Part shown: positions 1 through 7,217 of the stretch, in pieces
How positions within the stretch are numbered: the first letter of the stretch is position 1
Layout of the letters: the number at the start of each line of letters is the position of its first letter
Origin: Prevotella sp.
Lineage (GTDB): Bacteria; Bacteroidota; Bacteroidia; Bacteroidales; Bacteroidaceae
DNA: 8,804 nucleotides
Direction: 5' to 3'
NCBI GenBank assembly: GCA_016291915.1
Contig: JAEEZP010000252.1
Coordinates: forward strand, 1-8,804
Translations under genes and position numbers: made by a program
The notes under the pieces: model-generated
What the model was told of the DNA's origin: nothing
Databases searched by the model: none
What the model saw: the letters and a program-made list of their open reading frames with translations, nothing else

Positions 1-798
1 AATAGTCTCTAAATCATCCGGTACGACGATATTTCCCTTGAAATAGTGTCCCGCCTCAGCAGTATAGTCAGCCTTACGGGTCATAAGCCGCTGGTCCTCG
101 GTATGATACATTAACAGGTTCTTGACCCCTAACGATTGGGCGATTATTCCCACATCCTTCGCCGTACTGTGATATTTCTCGTAAGGATGGAAGATATTCC
201 GGTCTTCATATAGGCAGAAGGCTTCGCACATTAACCACTCAGCACCCTCCACATAAGGTCGGCAGAGGGGATTATACGGTTCGTCACCTAAGCACACCAA
301 GGTACGGTGATCATCCAGCCACAGCCGGAATCCGAACTGTTTCTCTTTATCAGAATGAACATCAAAAGCCTGAAACTGCATCGTTCCGATCTGGAAGGGA
401 TCACCATCTTTCAACTCATGAAGAAGAATACGCTGTCCGAGAAAAGCGGTGTATTCCTGATGGAGGGTCATCTCACAGATATCTACAAGGGTCTTCAACG
501 CTTTGTCATGGCTGTAGATATGGAGGTAGCCCTCGTATCTGTCACGCAACAACAGTTGCATGATCAGACGAACCACCCACACACAACCAAAGATATGGTC
601 GGTATGGGTATGGGTAATAAACAGATGATGGATGTCCTTCAGGGCAATGTCTGCCTGCTCCAACTGATGGAAAATACCATTGCCACCGCCGGCATCGACT
701 AATAGAAGATCGTGCTGGTTGGTGATGGCGAAACAGGTGTTGTAACACTTGGTCACCATGGCATGTCCCGTTCCTAATATAATTATCTGATGGTTCAT
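1..798 (-). CDS. Metallo-beta-lactamase-fold hydrolase, RNase Z-like (3' end outside window)
   Basis: The frame is open from an ATG at 798 to the window edge, giving 266 codons with no stop, so the C-terminus is missing, probably only by a little. The fold is clear: a first strand with a GTGHA turn (residues 9-13), VDAGGG (34-39), and the metal motif HTHTDH at 63-68. Further likely ligands are His148, Asp172 in LGDEP, and His232. HSTAKDVG at 210-217 followed by a GVKNLLMYH strand is the typical C-terminal signature of the RNase Z branch (COG1234-like). The RNase Z HEATF motif, expected about 20 residues after Asp172, reads CEAFC at 191-195, and I see no exosite arm. It is therefore probably a zinc-dependent hydrolase, but tRNA 3' processing is doubtful and the substrate is unknown. 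There is no clear Shine-Dalgarno sequence. It is co-directional with ilvC but seems to have its own promoter. Confidence 0.88.
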   Translation of the reverse strand, partial: MNHQIIILGTGHAMVTKCYNTCFAITNQHDLLLVDAGGGNGIFHQLEQADIALKDIHHLFITHTHTDHIFGCVWVVRLIMQLLLRDRYEGYLHIYSHDKALKTLVDICEMTLHQEYTAFLGQRILLHELKDGDPFQIGTMQFQAFDVHSDKEKQFGFRLWLDDHRTLVCLGDEPYNPLCRPYVEGAEWLMCEAFCLYEDRNIFHPYEKYHSTAKDVGIIAQSLGVKNLLMYHTEDQRLMTRKADYTAEAGHYFKGNIVVPDDLETI

Positions 799-841
799 GA
801 TATTAGTTTATGAGTTAATGAATTTGTGAGTTACCCCAAAC

Positions 842-872
842 CATCCCCTCCCTGCAGGCGCAGGGAGGGATG
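842..872. repeat. GC-rich inverted repeat (hairpin) upstream of the hydrolase gene
   Basis: The arms at 842-855 and 860-872 pair over 13 bp around the loop AGGC, with one extra C bulged in the left arm. The stem is very GC-rich (CTCCCTGC/GCAGGGAG core). It lies 120 bp past the ilvC stop and 44 bp before the hydrolase ATG, inside the leader predicted from the promoter at 928-960. No T-run follows on either strand, so a classical intrinsic terminator is not supported. It could be a leader structure, a U-less terminator for the ilv transcript, or a dispersed palindromic repeat. Confidence 0.7.
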
Positions 873-927
873 TTCGATTATATACGATCAGGGTCTTGCT
901 TTCTTGTCAATTTGAATTGAGGACACA

Positions 928-960
928 CAAAAGTAAGTCCCTACAATTTTCCATTTTCAA
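928..960 (-). promoter_or_regulatory. Putative Bacteroidota-type promoter for the RNase Z-like hydrolase
   Basis: On the minus strand, TACTTTTG (935 down to 928) matches the phylum's -7 consensus TAnnTTTG exactly. A TTG at 960-958 lies 22 nt upstream and could serve as the -33 element. The consensus spacing is about 19, so this is slightly long. Transcription would begin near 921, giving a leader of roughly 120 nt that contains the 842-872 hairpin. Confidence 0.5.
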
Positions 961-990
961 TTATCCATTATCCATTTGTTGCGAAGCAAC
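945..990. repeat. AT-rich repeat tract ending in a GTTGC-GAA-GCAAC hairpin
   Basis: Positions 947-977 are built from near-repeats of CCATTTTC and CAATTATCC, including a perfect 7-bp tandem ATTATCC at 960-966 and 967-973. The tract ends in the perfect inverted repeat GTTGCGAAGCAAC at 978-990, one base beyond the ilvC stop codon. From memory, tracts of this style ending in GCGAAGC hairpins recur between genes in Prevotella genomes. No T-run follows the hairpin in the direction of ilvC transcription. Confidence 0.5.
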
Positions 991-991
991 A

Positions 992-2035
992 TTAGTTGTT
1001 CTCCGGACGGAGCTTTCTAACGGTGACACCTGTCTGCCACATCTCGCTTTCACGCATCGCCTTGAGTTCCTCGTTCAACTTCTCACGATAGTCAGGCTGG
1101 GAGTTCTTATCGATGGATATCTGTGCCTCGACACCTGTCTTCACCGACTCATACAACTGCTGCATCACCGGTTTGATGGCATCATGGAACCGTGGGGCCC
1201 AGTCTAATGCACCACGCTGGGCAGTGGTAGAGCAGTTAGCATACATCCAGTCCATACCTTTCTCTCCGAACAACGGACCGAGACTCTGTGTCAGTTCTTC
1301 TACCGTCTCATTAAAAGCTTCCGATGGAGAATGACCATTCTCACGGAGCACCTCATATTGCGCCAAGAGCAATCCTTGGATAGCACCCATCAAAGAACCA
1401 CGCTCACCGGTAAGGTCAGAAGTTGCCTCACGCTCGAAGGTAGTCTTGAACATATAACCGGCACCGATACCGATACCGAAAGCTATCGTCTTCTCCTCTG
1501 CATGGCCGGAAGCATCCTGATAGACAGCATAAGAACAGTTAAGGCCACGGCCTTCACAGAACATCGTTCGTAAGGATGTACCGGAACCCTTCGGGGCCAC
1601 CATGATCACATCTATATCCTCAGGAGGAACGACACCGGTGCGGTCACTCCAGTTGATTGCAAAACCATGACTGTAATAAAGCGTCTTTCCCTTGGTGAGA
1701 TACTGCTTGATAGTGGGCCATACCTGAATCTGTCCGGCATCGGACAGCAACATACACAGGATGGTACCTTTCTCTGCTGCCTCTTCGATAGAAAAAAGAG
1801 TCTTGCCGGGAACCCATCCGTCGGCAACAGCCTTATCGAAGGTCTTACCCGGACGCTGTCCCACTATCACATTAAAACCATTGTCGCGAAGGTTACAAGC
1901 CTGTCCAGGACCTTGAATACCATAGCCGATCACTGCGATTACCTCATCTTTCAGCACTTCGTGTGCTTTCTCTAATGAGAACTCCTTACTGGTGACTACT
2001 GTTTCCATGACGCCACCGAAATTCATTTCTGCCAT
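992..2035 (-). CDS. ilvC: Ketol-acid reductoisomerase (NADP+), short class I form
   Basis: It converts acetolactate or acetohydroxybutyrate to the dihydroxy acid, the second common step of valine and isoleucine synthesis. The 347 residues fit a short class I enzyme, against about 490 in E. coli. The Rossmann motif is GYGIQG at 38-43, with the cofactor loop VGQRPGKTFD at 58-67 (Arg61, Lys64 and Thr65 suit NADPH). Catalytic residues seen are His123 in SHGF and Lys149 in APKG. Metal ligands are Asp207 and Glu211 in DLTGE and Glu243 and Glu247 in NETVEE; Ser269 is in CSTTA. The second half and the C-terminal VRKLRPENN recall yeast Ilv5 more than the E. coli enzyme. It is the last ilv gene, 109 bp after the thioesterase. 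The first ATG was chosen; an in-frame ATG at codon 4 is possible. The only strong Shine-Dalgarno-like site is 24 nt away, too far to choose between them. Confidence 0.97.
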   Translation of the reverse strand: MAEMNFGGVMETVVTSKEFSLEKAHEVLKDEVIAVIGYGIQGPGQACNLRDNGFNVIVGQRPGKTFDKAVADGWVPGKTLFSIEEAAEKGTILCMLLSDAGQIQVWPTIKQYLTKGKTLYYSHGFAINWSDRTGVVPPEDIDVIMVAPKGSGTSLRTMFCEGRGLNCSYAVYQDASGHAEEKTIAFGIGIGAGYMFKTTFEREATSDLTGERGSLMGAIQGLLLAQYEVLRENGHSPSEAFNETVEELTQSLGPLFGEKGMDWMYANCSTTAQRGALDWAPRFHDAIKPVMQQLYESVKTGVEAQISIDKNSQPDYREKLNEELKAMRESEMWQTGVTVRKLRPENN

Positions 2036-2040
2036 ATTAT

Positions 2041-2065
2041 TTATTTAAAGTTTAACATACCTCCT
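2041..2065 (-). promoter_or_regulatory. AGGAGG motif and five-codon mini-ORF in the ilvC leader
   Basis: On the minus strand, AGGAGG (2065-2060) is followed after one base by ATG TTA AAC TTT AAA TAA (2058-2041). The mini-ORF stops five bases before the ilvC ATG. The motif is 24 nt from the ilvC start, too far for normal Shine-Dalgarno pairing, and too close to the mini-ORF ATG. Perfect Shine-Dalgarno motifs are unusual in this phylum, so chance is a serious alternative. The peptide would be MLNFK. Confidence 0.25.
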
Positions 2066-2107
2066 GAACCTTCTCAATCCTAACCCGAGGACAATAGCTT
2101 AGATTCT

Positions 2108-2130
2108 TCATTCCCTACACGAGAGAATGA
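2108..2130. repeat. Imperfect inverted repeat between thioesterase and ilvC
   Basis: The arms TCATTC-C-CT (2108-2116) and AG-A-GAATGA (2122-2130) pair over eight of nine positions around the five-base loop ACACG. On the minus strand the flanking text, TGTCATTCTC...GAATGAAGAATCT, resembles a short dispersed repeat I recall from Bacteroidota intergenic regions. It lies in the untranslated stretch before ilvC. No T-run follows, so it is not a convincing terminator. Confidence 0.45.
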
Positions 2131-2144
2131 CAAGAGGGTTATAA

Positions 2145-2900
2145 TTATCGTTTTACAAATACCACTTTGCTCCTTAACACCTCTGTCGTTTCGTCCTTGC
2201 AGATACGGACACAGAAGCTGTTCTCTTCTGCCGGCTCCATATAAAACGACAGGATATCTCCCTGATGAGCTTCCGCCACGTAAGCCACATCAAACCGTTT
2301 GATACGGTATTGTTTGTACCATTCCAAATCCCACAAGTCAAGGACATGCTCTATATACTTCACGGAGTTGATATGTCCGTTAATATCCACATCGCTGTAA
2401 CCCGTCTCCAAAGAACGTACCCGTTGTGCCTGATCACCCATCTTCACTCGAGAGAGTTTCTCCATGGGATTCTGTTTATCGGTCTCAACCCACTCTGTTA
2501 GTGCACCATCATTGATATCCAAGAGGTTACACGGTTGGCGTGTCTCAGTATCGATCATCGCCCAAATACTTCTTCCATAACCGTACACCTTCTGATCATC
2601 CTCGCTGACAACACGAAAATTACGGTTCGTGAAAAAGCGCATCGCACTCTCCACCCAAGTCTCCACATAGAAACGATCGTACTCAAGGGGCATCTCATCC
2701 ATCTCTATGGCAAGCCGAGACAATACCCATGTCTTATTAACCGTATTCAGATAATTCATGCCGAAGCCTCTGTCACGGCTATGGAAATCCGCCGCATTCA
2801 GCATGTGGTTACCCAGATGGCCCATGAACAACTCGTGGCTGAAATCACAATGGAACGGAGAAGCCATCTCCAGATACCGTCCTACTTTATTCATCTTCAT
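2145..2900 (-). CDS. Acyl-ACP thioesterase (FatA/FatB-like, double hotdog)
   Basis: The enzyme hydrolyses acyl-acyl carrier protein to free fatty acid in the cytoplasm. The 251 residues fit the bacterial acyl-ACP thioesterase family (PF01643), with two hotdog domains at roughly 8-140 and 155-250. The second carries YSDVDINGHINSVKYIE at 168-184, matching the plant DxNxHxNNVKY active-site helix, so Asp172, Asn174 and His176 are the likely catalytic residues. Glu210 in VAEAH aligns with the catalytic Glu of plant FatB. The Cys that follows it in plants is Ala211 here. There is no signal or transit peptide. The gene sits 99 bp after ilvN and 109 bp before ilvC, on the same strand. No good promoter match precedes it, so it is probably carried on the ilv transcript. 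Substrate chain length and branching cannot be read from the sequence. The first ATG was chosen; a second ATG at codon 3 is possible. Confidence 0.93.
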   Translation of the reverse strand: MKMNKVGRYLEMASPFHCDFSHELFMGHLGNHMLNAADFHSRDRGFGMNYLNTVNKTWVLSRLAIEMDEMPLEYDRFYVETWVESAMRFFTNRNFRVVSEDDQKVYGYGRSIWAMIDTETRQPCNLLDINDGALTEWVETDKQNPMEKLSRVKMGDQAQRVRSLETGYSDVDINGHINSVKYIEHVLDLWDLEWYKQYRIKRFDVAYVAEAHQGDILSFYMEPAEENSFCVRICKDETTEVLRSKVVFVKR

Positions 2901-2999
2901 ATATATAATACTTTTGGTTAAAATATCAAGTGTTCGTATTTTTTCCGGATTTTATTAGCAGATAGGGATATTTACCCCTAAACTCTAAACCCAAGTTCT

Positions 3000-3554
3000 T
3001 CACTCTATCAACAAACGGCGGCGGCGCTCCTGGTCTTCCAGGAAATCGGATACCTGTTCCACTGTGCTCCGTGTGACGGCGATACGTCCGGAACGAGTAT
3101 ATTGCAATACACAATTAAAACTGTTCAAGGCAAAATACAAGGCCGTGATATCTTCGGTCATGCCTGAGAGCATCACCGAACAGAACGTGGGGTTAACCTC
3201 CATGATATGTGCATCGGCTTTCCGGATCAGTCTTGAGATCTCAGGTTTTTCCAACACCTCAGGTGTTGACAGTTTATAAAGCCCAACCTCTCGGATAAAG
3301 AGTTGTTCGTCGGTATAGTAACTGGCTTTTATCACATCGATCTTCTTCTCTATCTGTTTGGTAATCTTAATGATCTGATCTTCATTGCTCCATGCCGTTA
3401 TCGTGTATTTGTGTACACCGGGGATGCTTGAAGCCGACACATTGAGACTCTCGATATTCACTTGTCTGCGAGTGAACACCGCCGTTATCTGATTCAGAAT
3501 ACCGGCAATATTCTCTGAATACACCAACAATGTATATAATGTCTTTTCTTCCAT
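3000..3554 (-). CDS. ilvN: Acetolactate synthase small (regulatory) subunit
   Basis: This is the regulatory partner of IlvB; it activates the catalytic subunit and usually confers valine inhibition. The 184 residues begin with an ACT domain (about 5-80) reading LLVYSENIAGILNQI and NIESL. By alignment from memory with E. coli IlvH, Asn15, Gly18 and Asn33 correspond to its valine-sensitivity residues Asn11, Gly14 and Asn29, so feedback inhibition is likely retained (inference). The C-terminal half (about 85-170) is the second ACT-like domain of this family and includes VNPTFCSVMLSGMTEDI. The end is strongly charged (DQERRRRLLIE) and makes the protein about 20 residues longer than IlvH. The gene starts 9 bp after the ilvB stop, which implies co-transcription and tight stoichiometry. 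Only a weak AGAGCAGG precedes the ATG. It could equally be named ilvH. Confidence 0.96.
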   Translation of the reverse strand: MEEKTLYTLLVYSENIAGILNQITAVFTRRQVNIESLNVSASSIPGVHKYTITAWSNEDQIIKITKQIEKKIDVIKASYYTDEQLFIREVGLYKLSTPEVLEKPEISRLIRKADAHIMEVNPTFCSVMLSGMTEDITALYFALNSFNCVLQYTRSGRIAVTRSTVEQVSDFLEDQERRRRLLIE

Positions 3555-3563
3555 CCTGCTCTT

Positions 3564-5279
3564 CTATATATATATTTCCAGCACCATTTCATCAACATTA
3601 CTACCGGGAGGTGTCATCGGCAGAATATCATCGTCTTCCATGATGATGCACTCCATGATATAAGGGCCTTCTGTTTTTAACATCTTATCGATAGCTTCAG
3701 GCAGTTTTTCACGCTCATACACCAGCTCGTATGGGATCTTATAAGCCTGTGCTATCAGTTCATAGGCAGGGTTCTTCATCTTGGTAAATGATTTTCTTCG
3801 TTCATAGAACATATCCTGCCACTGTCGGACATTACCGAGATAGTGATTATTCAGCATGATCATCTTTATAGGACGAGCATGTTCCATGATAGTACCCAAC
3901 TCCTCCATACACATCTGGAAACCACCATCCCCCATGAAGCACAACACCATACGGTCAGGATTACCGTAGGTAGCACCGATAGCTGCGGGCATACCATAAC
4001 CCATGGTGCCCAAGCCACCGCTTGTACACAGACTACGTTTGTGTCTGAACTTGGAGTAACGAATGGTGAAGAGTTGATTCTGTCCCACGTCGGTGACAAT
4101 GATAGCCTCACCCTTGGTAGCCTCAGCAAACTGATGAACCACTTCACCCATGCGCAGCGGTCCCTTGGTGGGATGTATCGCCGGTTCTATCACTTTCACT
4201 TTTTCTTCTTCGTAAAGTGGAAGGAAAGAAGCTTTCCAAGCATCATGGTGTTTCTCCTCCAACAATGCCGTAATAGCGGGGAGTGACACCTTACAGTCGG
4301 CCACCACGGCAACATCCGTCTTGACATTTTTGTCTATCTCACTTTTATCGATATCCAGATGAATGACCTTTGCCTGTCTAGCGAAAGCCTTGACATTGCC
4401 AGTTACACGGTCAGAGAAACGCATACCGATAGCGATGAGCACATCACACTCCTGTTCTTTTTTATTAGGAGCATAGTTGCCGTGCATACCCAGCATACCG
4501 ATGTTCAATGGATGGTCATCAGGCAAAGCACTCAATCCCAGCATTGTACGTCCCGCGGGTATATCAGCTTTCTCCAAAAAAGCCTTCAGTTCCTCATGGG
4601 CATCACCCAGTTCTACACCTTGTCCTACCAATGCCAAAGGACGTTCTGCATGATTGATCAAATCTGCAGCTTGTCTGACAGCATTTTGGTTTAATGTCGG
4701 GAAAGGAACATATGAACGGACAAAGTTTACCTTTGTCGGATGATATTCAATCTTCTCTAACTGTGCATTCTTGGCAAAGTCGAGGACAACAGGGCCTGGG
4801 CGACCACTTCTAGCAATGAAAAACGCACGGCTTACCGCCCATGCGATATCTTCTGCACGACGGATCTGATAACTCCACTTGCTGATGGGTTGTGAAACAC
4901 CCACGAGATCGACTTCCTGGAAAGCATCTGTTCCCAACATGGAGATCGGTACCTGGCCGGCAATAACCACGATCGGTGTAGAGTCCATCATCGCATCAGC
5001 AACACCTGACAGTGTGTTGGTGGCTCCAGGACCGCTGGTAACCAAAGCGACACCTACCTTGCCACTTACCCGGGCGAACCCTTCTGCAGCATGGGCTGCA
5101 GCCTGTTCATGACGAACTAAGATATGATCGAAAACCTTTTTCTCTCCTTGTGTATAATCATATAATACATCATATACAGGCATGATAGCTCCGCCAGGGT
5201 AACCGAAAATCGTCGTAACCCCTTCTGCCTGAAGAGCCCGCATCATAGCTTCCGCGCCTGTTATCCATTCTTTATCCAT
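3564..5279 (-). CDS. ilvB: Acetolactate synthase large (catalytic) subunit
   Basis: It condenses two pyruvates to acetolactate, or pyruvate with 2-oxobutyrate to acetohydroxybutyrate, using thiamine diphosphate, FAD and Mg2+. At 571 residues it is full length with the usual three domains. The N-terminal domain carries GYPGG at 26-30 and the catalytic Glu58 in RHEQAAAHAAEG. The central FAD-binding domain spans about 190-350. The C-terminal domain has the thiamine motif, with GDGG at 450-453 and Asn477-Asn478 (Asp451 and Asn478 as Mg ligands), then LGNVRQWQ at 481-488. Trp487 occupies the position linked to 2-oxobutyrate preference, which suits isoleucine synthesis. Many homologues read LGMVRQWQ, so Asn483 is a mild variant. 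The gene lies 49 bp after ilvD and 9 bp before ilvN. The bases before its ATG read AATGGAGT, a weak ribosome site. Confidence 0.97.
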   Translation of the reverse strand: MDKEWITGAEAMMRALQAEGVTTIFGYPGGAIMPVYDVLYDYTQGEKKVFDHILVRHEQAAAHAAEGFARVSGKVGVALVTSGPGATNTLSGVADAMMDSTPIVVIAGQVPISMLGTDAFQEVDLVGVSQPISKWSYQIRRAEDIAWAVSRAFFIARSGRPGPVVLDFAKNAQLEKIEYHPTKVNFVRSYVPFPTLNQNAVRQAADLINHAERPLALVGQGVELGDAHEELKAFLEKADIPAGRTMLGLSALPDDHPLNIGMLGMHGNYAPNKKEQECDVLIAIGMRFSDRVTGNVKAFARQAKVIHLDIDKSEIDKNVKTDVAVVADCKVSLPAITALLEEKHHDAWKASFLPLYEEEKVKVIEPAIHPTKGPLRMGEVVHQFAEATKGEAIIVTDVGQNQLFTIRYSKFRHKRSLCTSGGLGTMGYGMPAAIGATYGNPDRMVLCFMGDGGFQMCMEELGTIMEHARPIKMIMLNNHYLGNVRQWQDMFYERRKSFTKMKNPAYELIAQAYKIPYELVYEREKLPEAIDKMLKTEGPYIMECIIMEDDDILPMTPPGSNVDEMVLEIYI

Positions 5280-5328
5280 ACTCCATTTACCTTAATAAAA
5301 CCATCTGACAATATCATTCATCAACTGG

Positions 5329-7149
5329 TTAATCGATAATCCTCACACCACCTTTATCAGCAGAACTCACACTCTGAGCATATGCTCGCAAAGCCTTACT
5401 TACCACACGTTGACGCTTCAACGGCTGCTGTTCACGTGTAGCCAACTCTTCGTCGGTAAGTCGTACATTGATGGTTCTGCTAGGTATATCAATCACGATG
5501 ATATCACCGTCTTTTATCTTTCCTATATTACCACCAGAGGCCGCCTCCGGAGAGATATGACCGATGCTCAATCCTGAGGTACCACCGGAGAATCGTCCGT
5601 CGGTAATCAGGGCACACTCAGTACCCAGATGCATACTCTTGATATAACTCGTCGGATAAAGCATCTCCTGCATACCGGGACCACCCTTAGGACCTTCGTG
5701 AGTGATTACCACACAGTCGCCACTTTTAACCACCCCTCCTAAAATTCCCTCGCAAGCATCTTCCTGAGAATCGAATACTTTTGCCGGACCCTCAAAATGC
5801 CAAAGAGACTCATCCACGCCAGCCGTCTTCACCACACAACCGTCTTGAGCGATGTTTCCGAATAAGACAGCCAAACCACCATCTTTCGTATAAGCATGTT
5901 CAATATCCCGGATACAGCCGTTTTCCCTGTCGATATCCAATGAAGGATAACGCTCTTGCTGAGAACCCATTTGGGTAGAAAACTTATAGGCGGGTGCACC
6001 AAAATAAAGATGTCGGGGATCATCCGGAGAATAACTAGATGAATCAAAAGCCTCTGAAGTAATATCATATTGCTTCAACTGCTCTCCCAGTGTTTTCCCA
6101 TCCACACGGATACAGTCAGTATTGATCAGTCCCCCTCTCTCCAACTCTCGGATAATACCTAGGATACCGCCGGCACGGCCACACTCCTGCACAGAATATT
6201 TCTGTGTGTTGGGTGCCAGCTTACACAGACAAGGGACCTTTCTTGACAACTGATCAATATCCTGCATCTTAAAATCTACACCAGCTTCCTGAGCCACTGC
6301 CAACAAATGCAGAACGGTATTCGTGCTGCCACCCATGGCGATGTCCAATGTCATAGCATTCAGGAATGCTTCACGAGTAGCAATATTTCGAGGCAATACT
6401 TTTTCATCCCCCCGCTCATAATATGCGTATGCATTTTCCACCACCTGACGTGCCGCTGCCTTGAAAAGCGCAATACGATCAGCATGCGTAGCCAAGATTG
6501 TTCCATTACCTGGCAGTGACAAACCGATAGCCTCAGTGAGGGAGTTCATCGAGTTTGCAGTGAACATACCTGAACAACTGCCACAACCAGGACAGGCACA
6601 GTGTTCAATCTCTCTGATGTCCTCTTCTGATATCTCTGGATCAGCACCTTTCACCATGGCGGTAATCAAGTCAGCATTCTGTCCTCGCCAACGTCCTGCT
6701 TCCATCGGACCACCCGAACAGAAAACAGCAGGGATATTCAGCCGCATCGCTGCCATCAGCATACCGGGAGTTACCTTGTCACAATTGGAGATACAAATCA
6801 TAGCATCTGCCTTATGAGCATTCAACATATATTCCACAGAGTCGGCAATGATATCACGGGATGGCAAGGAATAGAGCATACCGTCATGGCCCATAGCTAT
6901 GCCGTCATCGATAGCGATGGTATTAAATTCAGCTGCATAACAACCCATGTTCTCTATCTCTTTCCTGACGATCTGCCCTATCTCATGCAGATGGGTATGC
7001 CCCGGAACAAACTGGGTAAAAGAATTGACGATAGCAATGATCGGTTTACCAAACTGCTCCTGTTTCATACCTGTTGCCACCCATAAAGCACGGGAGCCTG
7101 CCATCCTTCTACCCTCTGTGCATACAGCACTCCTTAGCTGATGTTTCAT
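5329..7149 (-). CDS. ilvD: Dihydroxy-acid dehydratase, E. coli IlvD type
   Basis: It dehydrates the dihydroxy acids to 2-oxoisovalerate and 2-oxo-3-methylvalerate, the last common step before transamination. The 606 residues match E. coli IlvD (616) almost end to end. Iron-sulfur ligands seen are Cys123 in SNCDK and Cys192 in PGCGSCSGMF. Mg-site residues are Asp82 in DDGIAMGH and Lys125, which is carbamylated in characterised relatives. The position holding the third cluster Cys in [2Fe-2S] enzymes is VPGHTHL (48-54) here, without Cys, so an oxygen-labile [4Fe-4S] cluster as in E. coli is inferred. The C-terminal half has GPKGGPGMQEM and GRFSGGTSGLSIGH. It is the first gene of the cluster, about 25 nt downstream of the predicted transcription start, which leaves no room for a leader-peptide attenuator. 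The ATG at 7149 fits the N-terminus of relatives. Confidence 0.98.
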   Translation of the reverse strand: MKHQLRSAVCTEGRRMAGSRALWVATGMKQEQFGKPIIAIVNSFTQFVPGHTHLHEIGQIVRKEIENMGCYAAEFNTIAIDDGIAMGHDGMLYSLPSRDIIADSVEYMLNAHKADAMICISNCDKVTPGMLMAAMRLNIPAVFCSGGPMEAGRWRGQNADLITAMVKGADPEISEEDIREIEHCACPGCGSCSGMFTANSMNSLTEAIGLSLPGNGTILATHADRIALFKAAARQVVENAYAYYERGDEKVLPRNIATREAFLNAMTLDIAMGGSTNTVLHLLAVAQEAGVDFKMQDIDQLSRKVPCLCKLAPNTQKYSVQECGRAGGILGIIRELERGGLINTDCIRVDGKTLGEQLKQYDITSEAFDSSSYSPDDPRHLYFGAPAYKFSTQMGSQQERYPSLDIDRENGCIRDIEHAYTKDGGLAVLFGNIAQDGCVVKTAGVDESLWHFEGPAKVFDSQEDACEGILGGVVKSGDCVVITHEGPKGGPGMQEMLYPTSYIKSMHLGTECALITDGRFSGGTSGLSIGHISPEAASGGNIGKIKDGDIIVIDIPSRTINVRLTDEELATREQQPLKRQRVVSKALRAYAQSVSSADKGGVRIID

Positions 7150-7180
7150 CTTTTTACCTTACCTTTTGAAAAATTAGCTG

Positions 7181-7211
7181 CAAATATAGTTAGATTTGTT
7201 CACTTTACCAA
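7181..7211 (-). promoter_or_regulatory. Putative promoter of the ilv cluster
   Basis: On the minus strand, TATATTTG (7188 down to 7181) is a perfect Bacteroidota -7 element (TAnnTTTG). A TTG (7211-7209) lies 20 nt upstream as the -33 element. Transcription would start around 7174, leaving a leader of about 25 nt before the ilvD ATG. This is the best promoter match in the window and the natural start for the five-gene transcript. Confidence 0.72.
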
Positions 7212-7217
7212 CGATTC

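Noticed and set aside
307..702. Plus-strand open frame of 131 codons
   Set aside because: It is antisense to the hydrolase gene, whose metal motifs fix the coding strand.
978..990. GTTGCGAAGCAAC as the intrinsic terminator of the ilv cluster
   Set aside because: The stem is 5 bp and is followed on the minus strand by AAATGGATAATGG rather than a T-run; kept only as part of a repeat.
2963..2980. TAGGG...CCCTA inverted repeat after ilvN as a terminator
   Set aside because: The stem is only 5 bp plus a possible G-U pair, the loop is long, and no T-run follows; the same-strand thioesterase comes next.
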